From assembly GCF_019711615.1 (NCBI RefSeq), contig NZ_JAIGNS010000001.1, positions 682,001-746,000 of the forward strand: 64,000 nt of DNA, given 5' to 3'. Positions 1 through 8,260 of this stretch are shown here, piece after piece. This DNA comes from Qipengyuania intermedia (lineage in GTDB: Bacteria > Pseudomonadota > Alphaproteobacteria > Sphingomonadales > Sphingomonadaceae). Under the pieces are notes generated by a model, which ran no database searches, had not been told where the DNA came from, and saw only the letters and a list, made by a program, of their open reading frames with translations. The translations under genes were made by a program, and so were the position numbers. The number at the start of each line of letters is the position of its first letter. Position 1 is the first letter of the stretch.

Positions 1-59
1 AGCTGGATGGGGTCGAGCCGGGTAGGAGCAGCCGCAGCAAGCGTATCGAGTGTGATCAT
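1..59 (-). CDS. tolQ: TolQ, N-terminal fragment (window edge)
   Basis: The first 19 codons read MITLDTLAAAAPTRLDPIQ, which matches the usual N-terminus of sphingomonad TolQ, the inner-membrane proton-channel subunit of the Tol-Pal envelope system. The ATG overlaps the TGA of ybgC in an ATGA junction, the classic ybgC-tolQ arrangement. The rest of the gene lies outside the window, so only start, frame and context support the call. Confidence 0.75.
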   Translation of the reverse strand, partial: MITLDTLAAAAPTRLDPIQ

Positions 60-511
60 CGGTCCTCTGGTGTTCCTGTAAAACGCGCGAATGCCGCGCG
101 CCATTCGTCGGGCTGGCGTTTCGGCCGCCCTTCCAATGAAATGAAGCCGACGCGCAAATGTGCCTCGGCAAGAAGTTCATCGCCCCTGAATGCCTTCTGG
201 TGCATCCGGCAAGAGGCGGCTTTGAGCTCGGTGCAGCGCGTCTCTATAAGGACGTCGTCGTCGAGCTTGGCCGGGCGGAGATATTTGAGATTCACCTCCG
301 AGAGGGCGTAGGCGCCCTCGCTGCTCTCGATAGCGGCACGCTGGTCGATATCGAGGCGGCGCAGCAAATCGGAGCGCGCGCGCTCGAACCAGCGCAGGTA
401 ATTCGCGTGATATACGATGCCCGAGAGGTCCGTGTCCTCGTAATAGGCGCGCACGGCATAAAGATGCCGGTCGCCTTGAATTACACCGTCGGGGAAATTG
501 GGCAGTGACAT
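56..511 (-). CDS. ybgC: Tol-Pal associated acyl-CoA thioesterase YbgC
   Basis: This 151-residue single hot-dog domain protein matches the YbgC/FadM thioesterase family, which hydrolyses acyl-CoA esters in the cytoplasm. The family signature with its catalytic Asp is visible at residues 24-38 (YEDTDLSGIVYHANY). It is the first gene of the Tol-Pal operon and overlaps tolQ by 4 nt. Its cellular role is not settled even in E. coli; a link to phospholipid metabolism at the division site is usually assumed. The identification is firm and the physiological substrate is not. Confidence 0.93.
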   Translation of the reverse strand: MSLPNFPDGVIQGDRHLYAVRAYYEDTDLSGIVYHANYLRWFERARSDLLRRLDIDQRAAIESSEGAYALSEVNLKYLRPAKLDDDVLIETRCTELKAASCRMHQKAFRGDELLAEAHLRVGFISLEGRPKRQPDEWRAAFARFTGTPEDR

Positions 512-609
512 TTATGACGGCGCTCTAGCGCAGCGAGGATTCGCGGCAAAGCGGCAATTCGTCTGTTTTACATGAACGGGGGTGAAACGAGATTCCCGCG
601 CGACGAAAT

Positions 610-987
610 CTATCGCGCGATCATCGGCCCCAGCGTCTGCCCGCCGAAAATATGCACGTGGAGATGGGGTACTTCCTGCCCGCCATGCGCGCCGATATTG
701 GCCATCATCCGGTAGCCCGGCTCTACCAATCCCTTGTCGCGGGCGACCTTGCCGACTGCACGGACGAAACCGCCGATTTCCTCATCGCTCGCCCGCTCGC
801 TGAAATCGTCCCAGCTGACGTAGCGTCCCTTGGGGATGACGAGCGTGTGCACTTCGGCCTGGGGGTTGATGTCCTCGAAAGCGAAAGCCCATTCGTCTTC
901 ATAGACCTTGGTCGACGGAATTTCGCCGCGCAGGATCTTCGCGAAGATATTGTCGTCGTCATAGGGCAAGGTCGGGTCGATCGGCAT
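610..987 (-). CDS. HIT family nucleotide-binding protein (HinT-like)
   Basis: A 125-residue histidine-triad protein with the motif HLHVHIF close to the C-terminus, as in HinT purine nucleoside phosphoramidases. I chose the ATG at 987 over an in-frame GTG one codon upstream, because AGGAG is better spaced for the ATG. The start overlaps the hisE stop (TGATG), making it the last gene of the his operon. HIT proteins often follow hisE in alphaproteobacteria, possibly simply as an operon passenger; a role in histidine synthesis is not shown. Confidence 0.9.
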   Translation of the reverse strand: MPIDPTLPYDDDNIFAKILRGEIPSTKVYEDEWAFAFEDINPQAEVHTLVIPKGRYVSWDDFSERASDEEIGGFVRAVGKVARDKGLVEPGYRMMANIGAHGGQEVPHLHVHIFGGQTLGPMIAR

Positions 988-1301
988 CACGTACTCCTGC
1001 TGGCTTTCTCGTCGAGCCCGGAGACGCCTTCGCGACGGTCGAGCTCGGCCATGACCTCTTCGAGCGAGACGCCCTTGTCGGCGAGCAGCACCATCAGGTG
1101 GAAGATCACATCGGCAGCTTCGCCGACCAGCTCCTCGCGGCTGCCGGAGAGCGCTGCCACGCAGGCTTCCACTGCTTCTTCGCCAAGCTTGCGCGCCATG
1201 ACGGGCGTTCCGCGATGCGAGAGCTGCGCAACATAGCTCGACTTGGGATCGGCCTTGCGGCGTTCTGCAATTGTCGCTTCGAGACGGGTCAGGGTTTCCA
1301 T
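987..1301 (-). CDS. hisE: Phosphoribosyl-ATP pyrophosphatase HisE
   Basis: A 104-residue all-alpha NTP pyrophosphohydrolase (MazG-like) catalysing the second step of histidine synthesis, PR-ATP to PR-AMP plus PPi. The metal-binding acidic motif is seen as KLGEEAVEAC, followed by EAADVIFHL. A 15 nt longer GTG start exists at 1316, but a strong GCAGGAGGGCCTC ribosome site precedes the ATG at 1301. The gene starts about 18 nt after hisF and overlaps the HIT gene, so it is cotranscribed. Confidence 0.95.
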   Translation of the reverse strand: METLTRLEATIAERRKADPKSSYVAQLSHRGTPVMARKLGEEAVEACVAALSGSREELVGEAADVIFHLMVLLADKGVSLEEVMAELDRREGVSGLDEKASRST

Positions 1302-1319
1302 GAGGCCCTCCTGCACCGA

Positions 1320-2093
1320 TCAGCCGCGTGCAGGCAAGCCCGCAGCACGCAAGGCGCTGTGAGCTTCGGCGACGGTGTGTTGTCCGAAATGGAAGATCGA
1401 CGCTGCCAGCACGGCACTCGCATGGCCTTCGGTCACCCCGTCGACCAGGTGCTGGAGTGTTCCGACACCGCCGCTGGCGATTACCGGCACCGAGACGCTG
1501 TCCGCGATCGCACGGGTGAGTTCGAGGTCGTAACCCTGCTTCGTTCCGTCACCGTCCATCGAGGTGACGAGCAATTCGCCTGCGCCCAGTTCCGCGAGCT
1601 TCTGCGCGTGTTCGACCGCATCGATGCCGGTCGGCTTGCGCCCGCCATGAGTATAGATTTCCCAGCCGCGAAAGCCTTCGCCTTCGGTCTTCGCACGCGC
1701 ATCGACGGAGGCGACCACGCACTGGCTCCCGAATTTTTCGGCAATCTCGCGCACGAGTTCGGGGCGGGAGACAGCCGCGGAATTGACCGCCACCTTGTCT
1801 GCGCCCGCGAGCAGCAGGGCGCGCGCGTCCTCAACGCTTCGCACGCCGCCACCGACGGTTAGCGGCATGAAGCAAACAGCAGCGGTGCGTCGCACCATGT
1901 CGAGCAGCGTTCCGCGTCCCTCGTGACTGGCGGAAATGTCGAGAAAGCAAAGTTCGTCCGCGCCCGCACGGTCATAGGCCTGCGCCTGCTCCACCGGATC
2001 GCCTGCGTCTTTGAGATCGACGAAGTTGACCCCCTTCACCACACGCCCGTCGCGCACGTCGAGGCAGGGTATGACGCGGATACGAACGGTCAT
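1320..2093 (-). CDS. hisF: Imidazole glycerol phosphate synthase cyclase subunit HisF
   Basis: A 257-residue TIM barrel that, with HisH, converts PRFAR and glutamine-derived ammonia into imidazole glycerol phosphate and AICAR. The two half-barrel catalytic Asp residues are present, one in IPCLDVRDG near residue 12 and one in [10 protein letters not shown] near residue 131. Phosphate-binding glycines are seen in TVGGGVRS and VIASGGVG. It starts in a 4 nt ATGA overlap with the small membrane protein gene upstream. Confidence 0.97.
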   Translation of the reverse strand: MTVRIRVIPCLDVRDGRVVKGVNFVDLKDAGDPVEQAQAYDRAGADELCFLDISASHEGRGTLLDMVRRTAAVCFMPLTVGGGVRSVEDARALLLAGADKVAVNSAAVSRPELVREIAEKFGSQCVVASVDARAKTEGEGFRGWEIYTHGGRKPTGIDAVEHAQKLAELGAGELLVTSMDGDGTKQGYDLELTRAIADSVSVPVIASGGVGTLQHLVDGVTEGHASAVLAASIFHFGQHTVAEAHSALRAAGLPARG

Positions 2094-2314
2094 GAGAGCC
2101 AGCTCCAGACCACGCCTGAGATATACCAGAGGGCAATAAGCATGAGAAAAACTTCGAATCCGAAATTGAGGAAAAACCTAGCCGGCTCCTCGGTTCGCTG
2201 GGCCGGATTTCTCCGGCCTGCCGTTTGCTCCTGCCACGCTCTCAAAACGATGCGCGATTGCCCAAGGAACAGGGCCGCGGCAATGACGGTCAATAGAATG
2301 CCGAAGAGGATCAC
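2090..2314 (-). CDS. Small two-helix membrane protein inside the his operon
   Basis: A 74-residue protein with two predicted membrane helices, at about residues 2-19 and 50-72, joined by a basic, polar linker. It sits between hisA and hisF with 4 nt overlaps on both sides (GTGA with hisA, ATGA with hisF), so it is translated as part of the histidine operon. The GTG start is forced by the overlap. I do not recognise a named family. Histidine synthesis is cytoplasmic, so the protein may be a passenger or have an unknown membrane-linked role. Base composition resembles its neighbours. Confidence 0.8.
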   Translation of the reverse strand: MILFGILLTVIAAALFLGQSRIVLRAWQEQTAGRRNPAQRTEEPARFFLNFGFEVFLMLIALWYISGVVWSWLS

Positions 2315-3039
2315 GCCCGCGCCGCCATTGCCAGCGCTGCCGCCAAATCCAGCCGCCCGTCATAGAGCGCACGTCCCGTAATCACGCCTTCGATGCCTTC
2401 CTTAGCATGGAGCGAGAGGACGTGGATGTCTTCCAGCCCCTTCACCCCGCCGCTGGCGATGACGGGGATGTCGACCTGTCGGGCAAGGTCCACGGTCGCA
2501 TCCAGGTTGACTCCCTTGAGAAGCCCGTCCCGGCCTATATCCGTAAACAGCAGCGCGGCGACACCTGCATCCTCGAACCGGCGGGCGAGGTCCACGACCG
2601 GCACATCGGACACTTCCGCCCAGCCCTCGGTCGCGACCATGCCGTCTTTCGCGTCGACAGCGACGACGATGCCGTTCTCGAACTCGCGGGCCATGTCCTT
2701 GACGAATTCCGGGTCCTTGAGCGCCGCCGATCCCATGACAATGCGCGAAACTCCCGCATCGAACCAGCCTTCGACATCTTCGCGCCGCCTGATGCCACCG
2801 CCCAGCTGGACATGGCCGGGGAAGGCCTCGACGATGCGTTCGACGGCTGCACGGTTCTGCGCCGATCCGGCGAAAGAGCCGTCGAGATCGACCACATGGA
2901 GGTGGCCCGCGCCAGCTTCGGCGAAAATCTTTGCCTGAGCAGCGGGATCGTCACCGTAAACGGTGGCACGATCCATGTCGCCTTCGGCAAGGCGCACGAC
3001 CTGGCCCGCTTTGAGGTCAATGGCGGGGAATACGATCAT
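2311..3039 (-). CDS. hisA: ProFAR isomerase HisA
   Basis: A 242-residue TIM barrel performing the Amadori isomerisation of 5'-ProFAR to PRFAR, the fourth histidine step. Catalytic Asp8 lies in FPAIDL and the second Asp in VVAVDAKDG, near residue 129. I prefer ATG at 3039, which overlaps the hisH stop as ATGA and gives the conserved MIVFPAIDL start, over an in-frame GTG nine bases upstream. It is tightly coupled to hisH before it and the small membrane protein gene after it. Confidence 0.96.
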   Translation of the reverse strand: MIVFPAIDLKAGQVVRLAEGDMDRATVYGDDPAAQAKIFAEAGAGHLHVVDLDGSFAGSAQNRAAVERIVEAFPGHVQLGGGIRRREDVEGWFDAGVSRIVMGSAALKDPEFVKDMAREFENGIVVAVDAKDGMVATEGWAEVSDVPVVDLARRFEDAGVAALLFTDIGRDGLLKGVNLDATVDLARQVDIPVIASGGVKGLEDIHVLSLHAKEGIEGVITGRALYDGRLDLAAALAMAARA

Positions 3040-3662
3040 GGTTTCCACTCAAGAAAACGGGTGAGGAGCCCGAGCCCAAAGCCCTGGCTCTTTTCGGGAT
3101 GAAATTGCACGCCAAGCAAGTTGTCCCGGCCGACTGCCGCAACGAGGCCGCCTCCGTGGTCGGTCATCGCGAGCACGTCGCGGCCCCGGTCGGCATGGAA
3201 GTGATAGGAATGGAGGAAATAGGCCTCGCCTTCCTCGACCACTGCATGATCTTCGGCGTGATGGGTAAGTGCGACGTCGTTCCAGCCCATATGCGGGACC
3301 TTCACGCTTTCATCGCGCGGATGGATCAGGCGCACCTCGCCGCCAATCCAGTCCAGACCGGGCGTCTCGCCGTGCTCGAGACCGCGCGTCGCCAGCAATT
3401 GCATGCCGACGCAAATACCCAGAAAGGGGGCCCCGCCGACGAACACCCGCTCGTGCATCGCCTCGATCACTCCGTCTTCGGCGCGCAGACCGGCTGCACA
3501 GGCACCGAAACTGCCAACGCCCGGCAAGACGATCCGGTCGGCCGCGCGCAGCACGTCGGGATCGGCAGTTACCGTGACCTTTGCCCCGACCTTGCGCAGT
3601 GCGTTCTCGACCGAATGCAAGTTACCCGCGCCGTAATCGACGAGGGCGATCACCTCAGCCAC
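3036..3662 (-). CDS. hisH: Imidazole glycerol phosphate synthase glutaminase subunit HisH
   Basis: A class I glutamine amidotransferase of about 208 residues that feeds ammonia to HisF. The nucleophilic Cys is in [10 protein letters not shown] and the His-Glu pair in [12 protein letters not shown] at 3662 (reading [11 protein letters not shown]) overlaps the end of hisB by a few bases; a second GTG at 3653 would give VIALVDYG and is also possible. Longer upstream starts would overlap hisB by more than 30 nt and lose family alignment. Confidence 0.93.
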   Translation of the reverse strand: MAEVIALVDYGAGNLHSVENALRKVGAKVTVTADPDVLRAADRIVLPGVGSFGACAAGLRAEDGVIEAMHERVFVGGAPFLGICVGMQLLATRGLEHGETPGLDWIGGEVRLIHPRDESVKVPHMGWNDVALTHHAEDHAVVEEGEAYFLHSYHFHADRGRDVLAMTDHGGGLVAAVGRDNLLGVQFHPEKSQGFGLGLLTRFLEWKP

Positions 3663-4248
3663 CCAACTGCCCTTTCGTGCTCGGGATTGCCCCACCCTTG
3701 CGGGGGTCGATTTCGCAGGCGATCCGCATTGCGCGGGCGAAGCCCTTGTAAATGCTTTCGCAAATATGGTGGTTGTTGGTGCCGTAGAGCAGTTCGATAT
3801 GCAGCGTCAGGCCGCAAGTCTGCGCGACAGAGTGGAACCAGTGTTCGATCAGCTCGGTATCCCATTCACCCAGCTTTTCCTGGCTGAAACCCGCTTTCCA
3901 CACGAAATAGGGACGCCCGGAAATGTCGAGCGCGACGCGTGCCAGCGTTTCGTCCATCGGCGAATAGGCGCTACCGTATCGCGCGATCCCGCCCTTGTCG
4001 CCAAGCGCCTGGGCAAGCGCCTGCCCCAGTGCCAGCGCGCTGTCTTCGGTGGTATGGTGCTGATCGACATGAAGGTCGCCGTCGACCTTCATGGTGACGT
4101 CGATAAGCGAATGCTTCGAAAACTGTTCGACCATGTGGTCGAGGAACCCGATACCGGTGGAGATATCGTAGGAGCCGGTCCCGTCGAGATCGACCTCGAC
4201 AAGGATTTTCGTTTCGGCGGTGTTTCGTTCGATACGGCCTGTTCGCAT
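3655..4248 (-). CDS. hisB: Imidazoleglycerol-phosphate dehydratase HisB
   Basis: A 197-residue monofunctional IGP dehydratase, the sixth histidine step, without the phosphatase domain found in E. coli HisB. The duplicated manganese-binding motifs are visible as [10 protein letters not shown] and HHTTED in the first half and HWFHS and NNHHICES in the second. It is the first gene of the minus-strand his operon and is divergent from sspB across about 113 nt, where the operon promoter should lie. Confidence 0.97.
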   Translation of the reverse strand: MRTGRIERNTAETKILVEVDLDGTGSYDISTGIGFLDHMVEQFSKHSLIDVTMKVDGDLHVDQHHTTEDSALALGQALAQALGDKGGIARYGSAYSPMDETLARVALDISGRPYFVWKAGFSQEKLGEWDTELIEHWFHSVAQTCGLTLHIELLYGTNNHHICESIYKGFARAMRIACEIDPRKGGAIPSTKGQLGG

Positions 4249-4361
4249 GGCCCGCGCTATAGGCGAGCCACCGCTACGCGCAAGAAAATGCAGCTACGCG
4301 GGCGGCAAACACAGGCTTAAACCGCTTGACCCAAGGGCCGCGGAGTATCACCTAGGGGCGC

Positions 4362-4862
4362 ATGAGCGACGAGACGCCCGACAGCCTTATTCCCTACGAC
4401 ACGATCGTACAGGAAGCCCTGCGCGCCGTGGTCGGCCGCGTACTCGGTGAAATCGAAGCGGGCGGCAGCGAACTGCCGGGTGCACACCACTTTTATATCA
4501 CCTTCAAGACCCACGCTGCGGGCGTATCGATCCCCGACAGCCTGCGGGAACGCTTCCCGGACGAGATGACCATCGTCCTGCAGAACAAGTTCTGGGACCT
4601 GAATGTGCGGGAAGATGGCTTCAGCGTCGGCCTGTCTTTCAACCAGATCCCCGCCGCCCTCGACATTCCCTATTCCGCCATCACGCAGTTCGTTGATCCG
4701 GCAGTGGACTTCGGGCTTCAGTTCCAGGCGACCGTGGCCGATATGGCCCCTGCCCCGACCGACCCGGCCGGCAATGATGAGGAACAGGCCGAGGGTGCGC
4801 CCGTTGAAGGTGCAGAAGACGGCTCCAATGTCGTCACGGTCGATTTCGGCCGCAAGAAATAG
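4362..4862 (+). CDS. sspB: SspB-like ClpXP adaptor (alphaproteobacterial type)
   Basis: A 166-residue protein matching the SspB family, which delivers ssrA-tagged peptides from stalled ribosomes to the ClpXP protease. The conserved core reads FYITFKT, VSIPDSLRERFP and LQNKFWDLNV. An acidic, low-complexity tail follows residue 125 and ends in VVTVDFGRKK, resembling the short ClpX-tethering tail of SspB proteins. It is transcribed away from hisB and leads a plus-strand run. Confidence 0.88.
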   Translation: MSDETPDSLIPYDTIVQEALRAVVGRVLGEIEAGGSELPGAHHFYITFKTHAAGVSIPDSLRERFPDEMTIVLQNKFWDLNVREDGFSVGLSFNQIPAALDIPYSAITQFVDPAVDFGLQFQATVADMAPAPTDPAGNDEEQAEGAPVEGAEDGSNVVTVDFGRKK

Positions 4863-4899
4863 AGGCGCGGCCATATCCCGCGCCAGCAAGGGGCAGGAC

Positions 4900-5340
4900 A
4901 TGGGCTTTTCCAGCAAGAAAAAACCGAACCACATCACCGATCGCGCGGCTGATGCGCTCGAGAAGGCGACCGACAGCAATCCGTCGCAGGACGATCCGGT
5001 ACCGGGGCCAAGCTCCAACCCGTCGACCAATCTGATCATCAACGACATCCTGCTTCGCAGCGTCGGGCGCCTTTCGCGGCTGACGGTCGAAAAGATGGTA
5101 CTTGGGCGTCAATACGGCAGCCAGTTCGCCAAGGACGCGGTCGAGAACCGGTCTATCGTCCACACGCTGGCAGCCTATGGCGTGACCAAAGTCGCAACCA
5201 AGTCTGTGCCCGGCGCGATTGCGGTCTCCTCGGCCCTTGCCCTGAAGGTTCTCTTCGACAGGAGCCAGTCACGGCGAAAGGCTCGCCGGTCGGGTCAGAA
5301 AGTGCTTCGCAAGCAAGCGAAGGAAGACAGCGCCGTGTGA
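4900..5340 (+). CDS. Hypothetical protein, basic and partly disordered
   Basis: A 146-residue protein starting at an ATG preceded by AGGGGCAGGAC. The first 45 residues are Lys/Ser/Pro rich and probably unstructured; a central segment (about 45-85) is helical, followed by a weakly hydrophobic stretch (VPGAIAVSSALALKVLF) and an Arg/Lys-rich tail. It starts 37 nt after sspB and may share its transcript. I do not recognise the family. Membrane or DNA association are both conceivable. Confidence 0.72.
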   Translation: MGFSSKKKPNHITDRAADALEKATDSNPSQDDPVPGPSSNPSTNLIINDILLRSVGRLSRLTVEKMVLGRQYGSQFAKDAVENRSIVHTLAAYGVTKVATKSVPGAIAVSSALALKVLFDRSQSRRKARRSGQKVLRKQAKEDSAV

Positions 5341-5391
5341 TTTCTCGCTCGCGGGCTTGATCATTGCCCGCGAGATGCGCCAACAGCGCGC

Positions 5392-6039
5392 ATGGCCGAT
5401 TCCACACCAGCACAGGAAGCGCTCGCTCGACGCGGGCTCATGTTCATCCTTTCCTCCCCGAGCGGGGCGGGAAAGACGACGATCTCCCGCATGCTGCTCG
5501 AAGCGGATGACGAGATAAAGCTTTCGGTCAGTGTGACGACGCGTCCGCCGCGTCCCGGCGAAAGGGACGGTGTGCATTATTATTTCGTGGATGATGCCGA
5601 GTTCGACCGCATGGTCGAGGAAGACGATTTCTACGAGTGGGCGACCGTTTTCGGCTATCGCTACGGCACTCCCAAAGGTCGTATCCGTGCCGCGCTGAAA
5701 GACGGACAGGATTTCCTTTTCGATATCGACTGGCAGGGTACGCAGCAGCTCTACCAGAAGGACCAGCAGGACGTCGTACGCGTCTTCATACTTCCGCCCA
5801 GCATCGCCGAACTGCGCCGCCGCCTCGAAGCGCGAGCGCAGGACGACAAGACGGTAATCGATGCGCGCATGGAGCGCGCGCGGGCGGAAATCAGCCACTG
5901 GGACGCCTATGACTACGTGGTCATCAATGAGGATGTGAATGCGTGTTTTGCGAAGGTTCGCGAAATCCTCGACGCCGAACGCATGAAGCGCCAGCGCCAG
6001 ACCGGGCTCATTCCTTTTGTGCGTGAATTGATGAGCTGA
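5392..6039 (+). CDS. gmk: Guanylate kinase
   Basis: A 215-residue P-loop kinase that phosphorylates GMP to GDP. The Walker A sequence SSPSGAGKTT lies near residues 21-30 and the GMP-binding region SVTTRPPRPGERDGVHYYF follows. The start carries a short extension (MADSTPAQEALARRG) usual in alphaproteobacteria. Length and motifs match the family. The next gene begins two nucleotides after its stop codon. Confidence 0.97.
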   Translation: MADSTPAQEALARRGLMFILSSPSGAGKTTISRMLLEADDEIKLSVSVTTRPPRPGERDGVHYYFVDDAEFDRMVEEDDFYEWATVFGYRYGTPKGRIRAALKDGQDFLFDIDWQGTQQLYQKDQQDVVRVFILPPSIAELRRRLEARAQDDKTVIDARMERARAEISHWDAYDYVVINEDVNACFAKVREILDAERMKRQRQTGLIPFVRELMS

Positions 6040-6041
6040 CC

Positions 6042-6800
6042 ATGCCGGGCGGAGTGGCAAGCCTTACCGACCGCGAGCGCGAAGTTCTCCGCCTGTTGCT
6101 TGCCGGCCACACTGCCAAGTCCATTGCCATCGAGCTCGACCTGTCGGTGCACACCGTCAACGACTACCTGCGCGAGGCACGCAAGAAACTTGGGGTCTCC
6201 ACCAGCCGGGAGGCCGCGCGAATCTTGGGGGATACGGATGCGCAACCCCCCTCCAGACTTGGGACCGAACAAATGGGGATGCACCCTGCGGCTGCGGATG
6301 TGGATACTCCAACTCCATCGCAACAGCCGGGGGCAAGGTCATACCTCCCCTGGATAATCGGAGGTTTTCTCATGATCGCAGCAGCCATCGCAGCCGCACT
6401 TATTCTTTCTTCCGCCGGAACGACCGAAGCCGCCCAGTCCGACACCGAGATAAGCGCGCAGGACGCGGTCATCGAGACTGCGGCGCGCAACTGGGTGCGT
6501 CTGATCGACAACGGCGACTATGCGGAAAGCTGGGCCCAGGCCGGACCGATGTTCCAGTCCGCGGTGACGGCCGAAGCCTGGGAAGCCCAGGCGGCCCCCG
6601 TGCGCGAACCGCTAGGCGCGCTTGTGTCGCGCCAGATCAAGACCGTTTCGGCTCACTCCGCTTTGCCCGGCGCGCCTGAGGGCCAGTATATGATCGTCAC
6701 GTTCGGAACCGATTTTGCACAAGCGAGCGGCACGACGGAGACTGTCGTCATGAGCCTGGAAGAGGGCCGCTGGGGCGTAGTCGGCTACTTCATCAAATAA
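6042..6800 (+). CDS. Membrane-tethered LuxR-type HTH protein with DUF4019-like periplasmic domain
   Basis: A 252-residue protein with three parts: a LuxR-type helix-turn-helix at residues 6-61 (LTDREREVLRLLLAGHTAKS and VHTVNDYL), a variable linker, one membrane helix at 102-123, and a C-terminal domain from about 140 resembling DUF4019 (AARNWVRLIDNGDYAESW, and GRWGVVGYFIK at the end). The order implies a cytoplasmic DNA-binding domain anchored in the inner membrane with an outer sensing or folding domain. It lacks a response-regulator receiver. It begins 2 nt after gmk, probably cotranscribed. Confidence 0.85.
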   Translation: MPGGVASLTDREREVLRLLLAGHTAKSIAIELDLSVHTVNDYLREARKKLGVSTSREAARILGDTDAQPPSRLGTEQMGMHPAAADVDTPTPSQQPGARSYLPWIIGGFLMIAAAIAAALILSSAGTTEAAQSDTEISAQDAVIETAARNWVRLIDNGDYAESWAQAGPMFQSAVTAEAWEAQAAPVREPLGALVSRQIKTVSAHSALPGAPEGQYMIVTFGTDFAQASGTTETVVMSLEEGRWGVVGYFIK

Positions 6801-6910
6801 ACGAGCCGGTATTTTAAGATTTCACGTCGGGAACCTGAACACCGGTTCCATCGCTTTCTCTGTGTTCTGCGTATTTGCGCCGGGCAGGGAAGAAGCTATG
6901 GTCAAGGACG

Positions 6911-7417
6911 ATGGTTCATCAAGAATCATACGAGGTATTCGACCAACTGACCGACAAGCAGCGCGAAGCGCTGGACCTTGCCGCGCGAGGTTTCACGTCG
7001 AAGGAAATCGCACGCGAACTCGAAATCTCCCCTCATTCGGTGGACAAGCGGATCGATGCCGTACGTTCGCAACTCGATGCCATGCCTCGCCAGAGGCTGG
7101 TTCGCGAGTTTCGCGAGTGGGACGAAAGGTGTCATTCAATCACCGGTGACCCGTTCACCGTCGAAACCGATCCGGAATCAGGGCCAGAAGAAGGCACGCA
7201 GTCGACAGGTGAAACGCTTGTCTTTGGCGATGCTCTGGTCTTCGGGTCGCATTTAACACGAGAGAGCCAGGCTCGCCGGCTGCGGTCGGGGATCAGACCG
7301 TCTGATCTGAGCGTGGGCTGGCGACTTTTGCTGGTCCTCATGGCCGCCTTCCTTGCTGCAGCAGCATTCGTGCTGGTGGCAGCGGCAGGCAATGCCCTGG
7401 GGGACCTGCTCAGCTAA
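6911..7417 (+). CDS. LuxR-type HTH protein with C-terminal membrane helix
   Basis: A 168-residue protein with a LuxR/GerE-type HTH at about residues 11-55 (LTDKQREALDLAARGFTSKE, then HSVDKRIDAVRSQL) and a single hydrophobic helix at about 138-160. The middle is acidic and low complexity. The start is an ATG at 6911 with AAGGAC upstream; a longer frame exists but lacks a ribosome site. It is the second tail-anchored HTH protein in a row. No receiver or ligand-binding domain is present, so the signal is unknown. Confidence 0.82.
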   Translation: MVHQESYEVFDQLTDKQREALDLAARGFTSKEIARELEISPHSVDKRIDAVRSQLDAMPRQRLVREFREWDERCHSITGDPFTVETDPESGPEEGTQSTGETLVFGDALVFGSHLTRESQARRLRSGIRPSDLSVGWRLLLVLMAAFLAAAAFVLVAAAGNALGDLLS

Positions 7418-7461
7418 CGGTCAACGATCCCCGGCAGTTCGATGCCAAAACGAGGATCGCA

Positions 7462-7788
7462 ATGCTTGACCGTAACTCCGCAACCGCCCGGCTCACCCGC
7501 CAGATGCAATCAACCGAAAGCGCTGTTTCCGACGCGCTCATCCAGACGTTGTCCCTGATGCACACTGCAGCAATGGCACAGCGTGATGTCGATGCCACCC
7601 CGCAAGCAAGCCAGGCCGCCCTACTGCGCATGGGGAAGCTCGTAGAGGGTCTCCTCGCCGCCCAGTCCGACGCGATGCGGGTCCATGGCCAGCTCGCGGA
7701 TATCGCCCGCGAAGTGAATGGCCCTGAAGAGCCGACCTGTCCCGACCGTGATTTCTTCACCACGGGCGTGGCCGCAAATGCCGGCTGA
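7462..7788 (+). CDS. Hypothetical helical protein
   Basis: A 108-residue soluble protein of predominantly helical character with an ATG preceded by GAGG. It is rich in Ala, Gln and Met (for example QTLSLMHTAAMAQRD and LLAAQSDAMRVHGQLADIAR), suggesting a small helical bundle or coiled coil. It lies between the tethered HTH gene and a membrane protein gene on the same strand. I do not recognise the family. Confidence 0.7.
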   Translation: MLDRNSATARLTRQMQSTESAVSDALIQTLSLMHTAAMAQRDVDATPQASQAALLRMGKLVEGLLAAQSDAMRVHGQLADIAREVNGPEEPTCPDRDFFTTGVAANAG

Positions 7789-7823
7789 TTGCTTTTTCGA
7801 ACGAGATCGGTCAGCGCGCATGA

Positions 7824-8255
7824 ATGTCCAGGTTCCTGCTGCAAGTCGCGCTGATCCTTCTCGTCGTCCTTTTCGCCCTGAGAAAGGGCGGAAGGCCGGA
7901 ACGGCATATCGCGCTGGTTCTCCTGGGGATGCTGGCCGCGAACACTCTCTACGGCGTTCTTGTCGGATGGTGGACGGACTATGACGAAATCCCTTGGTAT
8001 CGCGTCGTATTCGACTGCACCGGCTTCGCCCTCATTCTCATCGTCGCCTTGCGCGCTGACAGGTGGTGGCCGCTATGGGTAAGTGGGGTTCAGCTACTCT
8101 CCGTCCTCGCGCATCTGTTGCGCGCGCTGGACGCCGATCTTCATCCGCTGGTGTACGCCATTATGGAACGCTGGCCGTACTGGATCGCAATCGGTCTGAC
8201 GGGCCTGGGAACGTACTTGCACGCGAGCCGGGCGAGAACCGCCTCGACCGACTGA
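7824..8255 (+). CDS. Hypothetical four-helix membrane protein
   Basis: A 143-residue integral membrane protein with hydrophobic segments at roughly residues 4-19, 28-48, 62-78 and 84-104, plus a weaker one at 120-135. Small size and even helix spacing suggest a compact inner-membrane protein. It shares strand and spacing with the preceding tethered HTH genes and is followed 5 nt later by the JAB-domain gene. No family recognised. Confidence 0.72.
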   Translation: MSRFLLQVALILLVVLFALRKGGRPERHIALVLLGMLAANTLYGVLVGWWTDYDEIPWYRVVFDCTGFALILIVALRADRWWPLWVSGVQLLSVLAHLLRALDADLHPLVYAIMERWPYWIAIGLTGLGTYLHASRARTASTD

Positions 8256-8260
8256 CGCAT

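Noticed and set aside
6827-6852. GGAACC and GGTTCC inverted repeat upstream of the second HTH gene
   Set aside because: Possible operator, but no -10-like CGTT follows at 16-17 bases, and six-base palindromes of this kind occur by chance.
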